18,883 nt of DNA, from NCBI GenBank assembly GCA_034096865.1, contig JAWQFJ010026870.1, forward strand, positions 25,001 through 43,883. Reading direction: 5' to 3'. A program made the position numbers and the translations under genes. This document shows positions 1 through 10,100 of this stretch, piece by piece. Every line of letters begins with the position of its first letter. Position 1 is the first letter of the stretch. The notes below the pieces were generated by a model. The model was not told the DNA's origin, did no database searches, and saw nothing but the letters and a program-made list of their open reading frames with translations. The stretch is from Theodoxus fluviatilis. Its lineage: Eukaryota; Mollusca; Gastropoda; Cycloneritida; Neritidae.

Positions 1-3000
1 GCAGTTAGAGTGACAAGCAATCAGAGTGACAAGCAGTTAGAGTGACAAGCACTTAGAGTGTCACGCAATAAGAGTGACAAGCAGTTAGAGTGACAAGCAG
101 TTAGAGTGACAAGCAGTTAGAGTGACAAGCAATCAGAGTGACAAGCAGTTAGAGTGACAAGCACTTAGAGTGTCACGCAATTAGAGTGACAAGCAATCAG
201 AGTGACAAGCAGTTAGAGTGACAAGGAATTAGAATGACAAGCACTTAGAGTAACACGCAATTAGAGTGACAAGCAGTTAGAGTGACAAGCAATTAGAGTA
301 ACACGCAATTAGAGTGACAAGAAGTTAGAGTGACAAGGAATTAGAGTGACAAGCAATCAGAGTGACAAGCAGTTAGAGTGACAAGCAGTTAGAGTGACAA
401 GCAGTTAGAGTGGCAAGCAATTAGAGTGACATGCAGTTAGAGTGACAAGCAGTTAGAGTGACAAGCAATTAGAGTGACAAGCAGTTAGAGTGGCAAGCAA
501 TTAGAGTGACAAGCAGTTAGAGTGGCAAGCAATTAGAGTGAAAAGCAATTAGAGTGACAAGCAATCAAAGTGACAAGCAATCAGAGTGACAAGCAGTTAG
601 AGTGACAAGCAGTTAGAGTGACAAGCAGTTAGAGTGGCAAGCAATTAGAGTGACAAGCAGTTAGAGTGACAAGCAGTTAGAGTGACAAGCAGTTAGAGTG
701 ACAAGCAGTTAGAGTGACAAGCAATCAAAGTGACAAGCAATCAGAGTGACAAGCAGTTAGAGTGACAAGCAGTTAGAGTGACAAGCAGTTAGAGTGACAA
801 GCAGTTAGAGTGACAAGCAGTTAGAGTGACAAGCAATTAGAGTGAAAAGCAATTAGAGTGACAAGCAATCAGAGTGACAAGCAATCAAAGTGACAAGCAA
901 TCAGAGTGACAAGCAGTTAGAGTGACAAGCAATTAGAGTGACAAGCAATTAGAGTGACAAGTAATCAAAGTGACAAGCAATTAGAGTGAAAAGCAATTAG
1001 AGTGACAAGCAGTTAGAGTGACAAGTAATCAAAGTGACAAGCAATTAGAGTGAAAAGCAATTAGAGTGACAAGCAATCAGAGTGACAAGCAGTTAGAGTG
1101 ACAAGCAATTAGAGTGACAAGCAGTTAGAGTGACAAGCAATTAGAGTGACAAGCAGTTAGAGTGACAAGCAGTTAGAGTGACAAGCAATTAGAGTGACAA
1201 GTAATCAAAGTGACAAGCAATTAGAGTGACAAGCAGTTAGAGTGAAAAGCAATTAGAGTGACAAGCAATCAGAGTGACAAGCAGTTAGAGTGACAAGCAG
1301 TTAGAGTGACAAGCAGTTAGAGTGACAAGCAATCAGAGTGACAAGCAGTTAGAGTGACAAGCAGTTAGAGTGACAAGCAATCAGAGTGACAAGCAGTTAG
1401 AGTGACAAGCAGTTAGAGTGACAAGCAGTTAGAGTGACAAGCAGTTAGAGTGACAAGCAATCAGAGTGACAAGCAATCAGAGTGACAAGCAATCAAAGTG
1501 ACAAGCAGTCAGAGTGACAAGCAGTTAGAGTGACAAGCAGTTAGAGTGACAAGCAGTTAGAGTGACAAGCAATCAGAGTGACAAGCAGTTAGAGTGACAA
1601 GCAATCAGAGTGACAAGCAGTTAGAGTGACAAGCAGTTAGAGTGACAAGCAATCAGAGTGACAAGCAGTTAGAGTGACAAGCAGTCAGAGTGACAAGCAC
1701 TTAGAGTAACACGCAATTAGAGTGACAAGAAGTTAGAGTGACAAGGAATTAGAGTGACAAGCAGTTAGAGTGACAAGCAGTTAGAGTGACAAGCAGTTAG
1801 AGTAACACGCAATTAGAGTGACAAGCACTTAGAGTGTCACGCAATTAGAGTGACAAGCAGATAGAGTGACAAGCAGTTAGAGTGACAAGCAGTTAGAGTG
1901 ACAAGCAATCAGAGTGACAAGCAATTAAAGTGACAAGCAATCAGAGTGACAAGCAGTTAGAGTGACAAGCACTTAGAGTAACACGCAATTAGAGTGACAA
2001 GAAGTTAGAGTGACAAGGAATTAGAGTGACAAGCAATCAGAGTGACAAGCAGTTAGAGTGACAAGCACTTAGAGTGTCACGCAATAAGAGTGACAAGCAG
2101 TTAGAGTGACAAGCAGTTAGAGTGACAAGCAGTTAGAGTGACAAGCAATCAAAGTGACAAGCAGTTAGAGTGACAAGCAATTAGAGTGACAAGTAATCAG
2201 AGTGACAAGCAGTTAGAGTGAAAAGCAATTAGAGTGACAAGTAATCAAAGTGACAAGCAGTTAGAGTGACAAGCAGTTAGAGTGACAAGCAGTTAGAGTG
2301 ACAAGGAATTAGAATGACAAGCACTTAGAGTAACACGCAATTAGAGTGACAAGCAGTTAGAGTGACAAGCAGTTAGAGTGACAAGCAATCAGAGTGACAA
2401 GCAGTTAGAGTGACAAGCACTTAGAGTAACACGCAATTAGAGTGACAAGAAGTTAGAGTGACAAGGAATTAGAGTGACAAGCAATCAGAGTGACAAGCAG
2501 TTAGAGTGACAAGCAGTTAGAGTGACAAGCAATCAGAGTGACAAGCAGTTAGAGTGACAAGCACTTAGAGTGTCACGCAATAAGAGTGACAAGCAGTTAG
2601 AGTGACAAGCAGTTAGAGTGACAAGCAATTAGAGTGACAAGCAATCAGAGTGACAAGCAGTTAGAGTGACAAGCACTTAGAGTGTCACGCAATTAGAGTG
2701 ACAAGCAATCAGAGTGACAAGCAGTTAGAGTGACAAGGAATTAGAATGACAAGCACTTAGAGTAACACGCAATTAGAGTGACAAGCACTTAGAGTGTCAC
2801 GCAATTAGAGTGACAAGCAATTAGAGTGACAAGCACCTAGAGTGTCACGCAATTAGAGTGACAAGCAGTTAGAGTGACAAGCACTTAGAGTGTCACGCAA
2901 TTAGAGTGACAAGTAATCAGAGTGACAAGCAGTTAGAGTGACAAGCAATCAGAGTGACAAGCAGTTAGAGTGACAAGCAATTAGAGTGACAAGCACCTAG

Positions 3001-3762
3001 AGTGTCACGCAATCAGAGTGACAAGCAGTTAGAGTGACAAGCACTTAGAGTGTCACGCAATTAGAGTGACAAGTAATCAGAGTGACAAGCAGTTAGAGTG
3101 ACAAGCAATTAGAATGACAAGCACTTAGAGTGTCACGCAATTAGAGTGACAAGCAATTAGAGTGACAAGCACCTAGAGTGTCACGCAATTAGAGTGACAA
3201 GCAGTTAGAGTGTCACGCAATTAGAGTGACAAGCAATCAGAGTGACAAGCAGTTAGAGTGACAAGGAATTAGAATGACAAGCACTTAGAGTAACACGCAA
3301 TTAGAGTGACAAGCACTTAGAGTGTCACGCAATTAGAGTGACAAGCAATCAGAGTGACAAGCAGTTAGAGTGACAAGGAATTAGAATGACAAGCACTTAG
3401 AGTAACACGCAATTAGAGTGACAAGCACTTAGAGTGTCACTCAAATAGAGCGACAAGCAATTGGAGTTGCACGCAATTAAAGTGGCATGCAATAAGAGTG
3501 GCATGCAATTAGAGTGACAAGCAAATAGAGTGGCATGCAATTAGAGCGGCATGCAATTAGAGTGACAACAAAACAGAGCGACAAGCAATTAGAGTGTCAT
3601 GCAGTTAGAGTGACAAGAAATCAGAGTGACAAGCAATCAGAGTGACAAGCAATTAAAGTGGCCTGCAATTAGAGTGGCATGCAGTTAGAGTGGCAAGCAA
3701 TTTTAGAGTGGCATGCAATTAGAGTGGCATGCAATTAGAGTGGCATGCATTCAGAGTGACAA
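1..3762. repeat. 16-bp satellite array, homogeneous part
   Basis: A head-to-tail 16-bp unit, most often GCAGTTAGAGTGACAA, fills the left end and runs off the window. Units start at positions 1+16k; I checked the phase at many points and found no indel until an 18-bp unit at 3697-3714, about 231 units in. Variation is by substitution among a few unit types: GCAGTT, GCAATC, GCAATT, GCACTT ending GTCAC, GCACTT ending AACAC, and GGAATT with AGAATG. From about 3441 the units become more varied (GGCAT, CGGCAT and CGACAA forms). No gene is supported. This is satellite or long minisatellite DNA; its true length and chromosomal position cannot be judged because the left edge is cut. Confidence 0.97.
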
Positions 3763-4016
3763 GCAATTAGATTTACATGCAATTAGAGTGACAAGCAATT
3801 AGAGTGGCAAGCAATTAAAGTGACAAGCAATTAGAGTGACATGTAATTAGAGTGACAACCAAACAACGACCAGCAAGTAGTGTGACAGGCAATTAGAGTG
3901 AAAACCAAACAGAACGATGAGCAGCTATTGTGACACGCAATTCGAGTGACGAACAATTGGAGTTTCAAGCAGTTAGAGTGACATGCAATTAGAGTGACGT
4001 GCAGTTAGAGTGACAA
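3763..4016 (+). repeat. 254-bp direct duplication, copy 1
   Basis: Begins GCAATTAGATTTACAT. It matches 4017-4270 at every position I compared except one (GTGACAA versus GTGAAAA at the 3' end). The length is not a multiple of 16, so the copy event spanned irregular units. Confidence 0.95.
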
Positions 4017-4270
4017 GCAATTAGATTTACATGCAATTAGAGTGACAAGCAATTAGAGTGGCAAGCAATTAAAGTGACAAGCAATTAGAGTGACATGTAA
4101 TTAGAGTGACAACCAAACAACGACCAGCAAGTAGTGTGACAGGCAATTAGAGTGAAAACCAAACAGAACGATGAGCAGCTATTGTGACACGCAATTCGAG
4201 TGACGAACAATTGGAGTTTCAAGCAGTTAGAGTGACATGCAATTAGAGTGACGTGCAGTTAGAGTGAAAA
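4017..4270 (+). repeat. 254-bp direct duplication, copy 2
   Basis: Directly abuts copy 1 with no spacer and is about 253/254 identical by eye. The near-identity inside an otherwise diverged edge implies a recent tandem duplication or a gene-conversion event. Confidence 0.95.
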
Positions 4271-4323
4271 GCAATTAGAGTGGCAAGCGGGTGAAGAGAG
4301 AGGACGAGAATACCAATGAAGGA

Positions 4324-4396
4324 ATTCATTCATTCATTCATTCATTCATTCATTCATTCATACATTCATTCATACATTCATTCATTCATACATACA
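4324..4396. repeat. ATTC tetranucleotide microsatellite
   Basis: A run of ATTC units interrupted by ATAC variants (CATACATTCATTCATAC). It passes without a gap into the 69-bp minisatellite, whose own units also contain CATTCACTCATCCATCC, so the 69-bp unit probably captured a piece of this simple repeat. Confidence 0.95.
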
Positions 4397-5142
4397 TTAA
4401 TTCATTCTTACGACCCAGCAGCCTTTGAAGGCCAAGCAAGGCCCATTGACTACAAAATACATTCACGCATCCATCCTTACGACCTAGCAGCCTTTGAAGG
4501 CCAAGCAAGGCCCATTGACTACAAAATACATTCACTCATCCATCCTTACGACCTAGCAGCCTTTGAAGGCCAAGCAAGGCCCATTGACTACAAAATACAT
4601 TCACTCATCCATCCTTACGACCTAGCAGCCTTTGAAGGCCAAGCAAGGCCCATTGACTACAAAATACATTCACTCATCCATCCTTACGACCTAGCAGCCT
4701 TTGAAGGCCAAGCAAGGCCCATTTACTACAAAATACATTCACTCATCCATCCTTACGACCTAGCAGCCTTTGAAGGCCAATCAAGGCCCATTGACTACAA
4801 AATACATTCACTCATCCATCCTTACGACCTAGCAGCCTTTGAAGGCCAATCAAGGCCCATTGACTACAAAATACATTCACTCATCCATCCTTACGACATA
4901 GCAGCCTTTGAAGGCCAAGCAAGACCCATTGACTACAAAATACATTCACGCATCCATCCTTACGACCTAGCAGCCTTTGAAGGCCAAGCAAGACCCATTG
5001 ACTACAAAATACATTCACGCATCCATCCTTACGACCTAGCAGCCTTTGAAGGCCAAGCAAGGCCCATTTACAAAATACATTCACTCATCCATCCTTACGA
5101 CCTAGCAGCCTTTGAAGGCCAAGCAAGGCCCATTGACTACAC
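4397..5142. repeat. 69-bp minisatellite, 11 copies
   Basis: Eleven units, each containing TTACGACCTAGCAGCCTTTG; successive starts are 69 bp apart. The tenth unit lacks 3 bp (GACTAC reduced to TAC) and the eleventh is partial. Because 69 is divisible by 3, one plus-strand frame stays open from an ATG at 4316 to a stop at 5225-5227 (303 codons) and would encode a 23-residue repeat with core PYDLAAFEGQARPIDYK. All length changes keep the frame, but I recognise no family. The ATG lies directly before the microsatellite, and the 3' end beyond the repeat is short and unremarkable. I read this as a repeat, not a gene, with some doubt (see findings). Confidence 0.9.
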
Positions 5143-5226
5143 AATCATCAGAACTGGTCAGATGATGATCAAATCCAGCTGTCCCTGCTTATTCGCCTTT
5201 GACGAATCGCGTGGGGAGACGCCGTA

Positions 5227-5548
5227 GGTCTGTTCTTACCCCCTGTCCACAGGGGGTCTGTTCTTACCCCCAGCACACAGGGGGTCTGTTCTTACCCCCA
5301 GCCCACAGGGGTCTATTCTTACCCACAGCACACACGGGGGTCTATTCTTACCCCCAGACCACAGGGGTCTGTTCTTACCCCCAGCACACAGGGGGTCTAT
5401 TCTTACCCCAGCACACAGAGGGTCTATTCTAACCCAGCACACAGAGGATCTATTCTTACCCCAGCACACAGAGGGTCTATTCTTACCCCAGCACACAGAG
5501 GGTCTATTCTAATCCCAGCACACAGAGGGTCTATTCTCACCCCCAGCC
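5227..5548. repeat. 27-28-bp minisatellite, about 12 copies
   Basis: Units of 26-29 bp start with TCTGTTCT or TCTATTCT, continue TACCCCCAGCACACAG and end GGGGG. Twelve starts are seen, at 5229, 5257, 5285, 5312, 5341, 5368, 5396, 5423, 5449, 5476, 5503 and 5530. Left copies carry GGGGG and right copies AGAGG, so the array has two subfamilies. Each left unit has ACCCCC facing GGGGGT and can fold back on itself. Open frames on both strands here follow from the composition and are not called as genes. Confidence 0.94.
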
Positions 5549-5647
5549 TACCGGTATTTACAGTGTAAGTGATCACAACCAAGGCAGCCTGTATCAAGTG
5601 ATTAGCGGTGTGCCGAGGCTGTCAGTTCCAAGTCCCCTCGTCAACGC

Positions 5648-5699
5648 CTGCTTGCATTGCTGCTTGCACTGCTGCTTGTATTGCTGCTTGCACTGCTGC
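5648..5699. repeat. 12-bp repeat, 4 copies
   Basis: Four consecutive 12-mers of the form CTGCTTGCATTG or CTGCTTGCACTG, followed by a partial fifth copy (CTGCC). Confidence 0.92.
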
Positions 5700-5738
5700 C
5701 ACAGAGACAGTGCAGCAAGGAGGGAAAAGGTCTATGGC

Positions 5739-5834
5739 AACGACACGTCACTGCTCTCCACAGCCTGGAACGACACGTCACTGCTCTCCACAGCCTGGAA
5801 CGACACGTCACTGCTCTCCACAGCCTGGAACGAC
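5739..5834. repeat. 30-bp tandem repeat, 3 copies
   Basis: Three identical 30-bp units (starts 5739, 5769 and 5799), each containing GACACGTCACTGCTCTCCAC, plus the first bases of a fourth. Their identity indicates recent expansion. The period is a multiple of three, so frames through it stay open. Confidence 0.95.
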
Positions 5835-6584
5835 GCGACGTGTGTCATGGCTGACTCGTTCGAGACTGACAATATGGAAAAAGTCAATCAACCCACAGCC
5901 AGGAAAGAGGCTCCATCACACCCACGAAAGGCGACAGTTGTACGTCACTGGTACACGCAGCTGTCAGCCATCTCACACCAGTCCTGCCATCCATGGCGGT
6001 CCTTAGATCTACTTCATACTTACCTCTACGTACGTTATGTTGAGGGGGAGCGGGCAAAATAGTGTCACGAAAACACAACATGGACTTGGGTCACTGCTTG
6101 TATTTTCTCGTCTAGATGCTGACACCCTGCAGCACATCAAATTCGTCAGCCAGGGCCGCGCTATCACTGACGACTGCTATCACTGTCGGCGATGCGCCCT
6201 CAACGTAGATGGAGGGTTATCAGTGATGGCGTCCAAATCTGACCCCATTTGTCCAGCCTGTGTCCACCTCCGCCACCCTGCCTCCACTGGGAAGACTGCC
6301 GGGCCAGGTCGTTATCGCAGTCGCAGATAACCTCATCTACGGGTGTACTCTGTCACGGGAACACGCCTACGCCCTTTTTATTCAATTTTTTCCTCTTTTT
6401 GGCCCTTTTTTCATCATTACCGCACGCCTCAAAGCATATTTCTCACAGACGAGTGCAGATGGACGGACTGTTCAACGCAAGGGTCGTACTGAGAAAAAAA
6501 GCACGTGACACACAGCTCCTGTCGCTTTCTGTCCAAAAATAGCTCTACCACGTCAGCCATTCCAGATGTAAGACATACGTGCGT

Positions 6585-6645
6585 GAGTGTTTTGTAAGGC
6601 GTGTGTGTGTGGTGTGTGCGTGCCTGCCTACACTTTCAGTATGTT

Positions 6646-6676
<31 letters not shown>

Positions 6677-7112
6677 GTGTATGAAGTTGTGCTCTGTGTA
6701 TGTGTGTCTGTGTTTTGCGTACATATGTGTTTGTGTATATGTGTGGTGTGATTGTACGTGTACATGTTTTGTGTGGTGTGTATGTATTGTGTGTTTGTTG
6801 TATCATGCGTGGTGTGTATGTACATATGGTGTGTATATTTGTGCGGTGTGTTTGAGGTGTATATGCATGTGGTGTGTATGTTTGTGTGGTGTGTTTGAGG
6901 TGTATGTGCGTGTGGTGTGTATGTGTGGTGTGTTTGAGGTGTATGTGTGAGGTGTGTATGTGTGTGGTGTGTTTGAGGTGTATGTTTGTTTGAGGTGTAT
7001 GTGTGTGGTGTGTGTGCATGCGTATGTGTGTTTGTGTTTGAGGTGTATGTGTGTGGTGTGCGTGCATGTGTGTGCATGCGTGTGGTGTGTAGGTGTGTTT
7101 TTGTGTGCGCCA
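6585..7112. repeat. GT-rich simple and degenerate repeat
   Basis: A GT-dominated tract on the plus strand. A pure TG run covers about 6648-6676. To its right lies a degenerate minisatellite in which TTTGAGGTGTATG recurs six times (near 6849, 6894, 6930, 6971, 6988 and 7036). Alternating purine-pyrimidine runs can adopt Z-DNA. The open minus frames translate to Thr/His-rich low-complexity sequence and are not genes. Confidence 0.93.
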
Positions 7113-7191
7113 TCACCCATTTCTCCTCTCGCAACAGCAGCGGTGGCAGCAGAGGTAGAGGACTGCTGGCGGTGTTGACGGTGCTGGTGAC

Positions 7192-10100
7192 GGAGGCAGC
7201 AGACCAGTGGTAGCCCCAGTAGCGAAGGAGGCAGAGGCAGCAGAGCTGTGGCAGCCCCAGTAACTAAGGAGGCAGAAGCAGCAGACCAGTGGTAGCCCCA
7301 GTAGCTAAGGAGGCAGAGGCAGCAGAGCTGTGGCAGCCCCAGTAGCAAAGGAGGCAGAGGCAGCAGACCAGTGGTAGCCCCAGTAGCAAAGGAGGCAGAG
7401 GCAGCAGAGCTGTGGTAGCCCCAGTAGCAAAGGAGGCAGAGGCAGCAGAGCTGTGGTAGCCCCAGTAGCAAAGGAGGCAGAGGCAGCAGAGCTGTGGTAG
7501 CCCCAGTAGCTAAGGAGGCAGAGGCAGCAGACCAGTGGTAGCCCCAGTAGCTAAGGAGGCAGAGGCAGCAGACCAGTGGTAGCCCCAGTAGCAAAGGAGG
7601 CAGAGGCAGCAGAGCTGTGGTAGCCCCAGTAGCAAAGGAGGCAGAGGCAGCAGAGCTGTGGTAGCCCCAGTAGCTAAGGAGGCAGAGGCAGCAGAGCTGT
7701 GGTAGCCCCAGTAACTAAGGAGGCAGAGGCAGCAGAGCTGTGGCAGCCCCAGTAGCAAAGGAGGCAGAGGCAGCAGACCAGTGGTAGCCCCAGTAGCAAA
7801 GGAGGCAGAGGCAGCAGAGCTGTGGTAGCCCCAGTAGCTAAGGAGGCAGAGGCAGCAGACCAGTGGTAGCCCCAGTAGCTAAGGAGGCAGAGGCAGCAGA
7901 CCAGTGGTAGCCCCAGTAGCAAAGGAGGCAGAAGCAGCAGAGCTGTGGTAGCCCCAGTAGCTAAGGAGGCAGAGGCAGCAGAGCTGTGGCAGCCCCAGTA
8001 GCTAAGGAGGCAGAGGCAGCAGACCAGTGGTAGCCCCAGTAGCTAAGGAGGCAGAGGCAGCAGACCAGTGGTAGCCCCAGTAGCAAAGGAGGCAGAGGCA
8101 GCAGACCAGTGGTAGCCCCAGTAGCAAAGGAGGCAGAGGCAGCAGAGCTGTGGTAGCCCCAGTAGCTAAGGAGGCAGAGGCAGCAGACCAGTGGTAGCCC
8201 CAGTAGCAAAGGAGGCAGAGGCAGCAGAGCTGTGGTAGCCCCAGTAGCAAAGGAGGCAGAGGCAGCAGAGCTGTGGCAGCCCCAGTAACTAAGGAGGCAG
8301 AGGCAGCAGACCAGTGGTAGCCCCAGTAGCAAAGGAGGCAGAGGCAGCAGACCAGTGGTAGCCCCAGTAGCTAAGGAGGCAGAGGCAGCAGACCAGTGGT
8401 AGCCCCAGTAGCAAAGGAGGCAGAAGCAGCAGACCAGTGGTAGCCCCAGTAGCAAAGGAGGCAGAGGCAGCAGACCAGTGGTAGTCCCAGTAGCAAAGGA
8501 GGCAGAGGCAGCAGACCAGTGGTAGCCCCAGTAGCAAAGGAGGCAGAGGCAGCAGAGCTGTGGTAGCCCCAGTAGCAAAGGAGGCAGAGGCAGCAGACCA
8601 GTGGTAGCCCCAGTAGCAAAGGAGGCAGAGGCAGCAGACCAGTGGTAGCCCCAGTAGCAAAGGAGGCAGAGGCAGCAGACCAGTGGTAGCCCCAGTAGCA
8701 AAGGAGGCAGAGGCAGCAGACCAGTGGTAGCCCCAGTAGCAAAGGAGGCAGAGGCAGCAGAGCTGTGGTAGCCCCAGTAGCAAAGGAGGCAGAGGCAGCA
8801 GAGCTGTGGTAGCCCCAGTAGCAAAGGAGGCAGAGGCAGCAGACCAGTGGTAGCCCCAGTAGCAAAGGAGGCAGAGGCAGCAGACCTGTGGTAGCCCCAG
8901 TAGCAAAGGAGGCAGAGGCAGCAGACCAGTGGTAGCCCCAGTAGCAAAGGAGGCAGAGGCAGCAGACCAGTGGTAGCCCCAGTAGCAAAGGAGGCAGAGG
9001 CAGCAGACCAGTGGTAGCCCCAGTAGCAAAGGAGGCAGAGGCAGCAGACCAGTGGTAGCCCCAGTAGCAAAGGAGGCAGAGGCAGCAGACCAGTGGTAGC
9101 CCCAGTAGCAAAGGAGGCAGAGGCAGCAGACCAGTGGTAGCCCCAGTAGCAAAGGAGGCAGAGGCAGCAGACCAGTGGTAGCCCCAGTAGCTAAGGAGGC
9201 AGAGGCAGCAGACCAGTGGTAGCCCCAGTAGCTAAGGAGGCAGAGGCAGCAGAGCTGTGGTAGCCCCAGTAGCAAAGGAGGCAGAGGCAGCAGAGCTGTG
9301 GTAGCCCCAGTAGCAAAGGAGGCAGAGGCAGCAGACCAGTGGTAGCCCCAGTAGCTAAGGAGGCAGAGGCAGCAGACCAGTGGTAGCCCCAGTAACTAAG
9401 GAGGCAGAGGCAGCAGACCAGTGGTAGCCCCAGTAGCAAAGGAGGCAGAGGCAGCAGAGCTGTGGTAGCCCCAGTAGCTAAGGAGGCAGAGGCAGCAGAG
9501 CTGTGGCAGCCCCAGTAACTAAGGAGGCAGAGGCAGCAGAGCTGTGGTAGCCCCAGTAACTAAGGAGGCAGAGGCAGCAGACCAGTGGTAGCCCCAGTAG
9601 CTAAGGAGGCAGAGGCAGCAGAGCTGTGGTAGCCCCAGTAGCAAAGGAGGCAGAGGCAGCAGACCAGTGGTAGCCCCAGTAGCAAAGGAGGCAGAGGCAG
9701 CAGAGCTGTGGTAGCCCCAGTAGCAAAGGAGGCAGAGGCAGCAGACCAGTGGTAGCCCCAGTAGCTAAGGAGGCAGAGGCAGCAGAGCTGTGGTAGCCCC
9801 AGTAGCAAAGGAGGCAGAGGCAGCAGACCAGTGGTAGCCCCAGTAGCAAAGGAGGCAGAGGCAGCAGAGCTGTGGTAGCCCCAGTAGCAAAGGAGGCAGA
9901 GGCAGCAGACCAGTGGTAGCCCCAGTAGCAAAGGAGGCAGAGGCAGCAGACCAGTGGTAGCCCCAGTAGCAAAGGAGGCAGAGGCAGCAGACCAGTGGTA
10001 GCCCCAGTAGCAAAGGAGGCAGAGGCAGCAGAGCTGTGGTAGCCCCAGTAGCAAAGGAGGCAGAGGCAGCAGACCAGTGGTAGCCCCAGTAGCAAAGGAG

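Larger units (their letters stand above)
3763..4288. repeat. Diverged edge of the 16-bp satellite
   Basis: The 16-bp periodicity persists but with irregular segments, for example around 3859-3930, where CCAAACAACGACC and CCAAACAGAACGATG interrupt the units. The segment consists almost wholly of two copies of one 254-bp block (3763-4016 and 4017-4270) followed by one last unit and a half. After 4288 the sequence changes to unrelated GAAGAGAGAGGACGAG. This is what the decayed border of a satellite normally looks like. Confidence 0.93.
5549..6584. other. Mostly single-copy spacer, no gene recognised
   Basis: This stretch of about 1 kb has ordinary composition and holds two short repeats (listed separately). 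Open frames of up to 154 codons (5598-6062 plus) exist, but their translations overlap the small repeats and match nothing I know. The segment 6115-6240 follows a plausible plus-strand splice acceptor (TTTTCTCGTCTAG) and stays open with a cysteine/histidine cluster (CYHCRRC). On the minus strand the same bases also give an open 34-codon stretch. Neither is strong enough to call. An E-box CACGTG lies at 6502-6507. Confidence 0.6.

Noticed and set aside
1..4288. CRISPR array
   Set aside because: The 16-bp units are directly abutting with no spacers, there are no cas genes, and the window is clearly animal DNA.
5598..6062. 154-codon plus-strand frame
   Set aside because: It crosses a 12-bp and a 30-bp repeat whose lengths are multiples of three, which keeps frames open; overlapping frames are open too and nothing is recognised.
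6115..6330. Cys/His-containing stretch (CYHCRRC) as a zinc-finger exon
   Set aside because: The acceptor upstream is plausible, but the cysteine spacing fits no finger I know and the opposite strand is also open over part of it.
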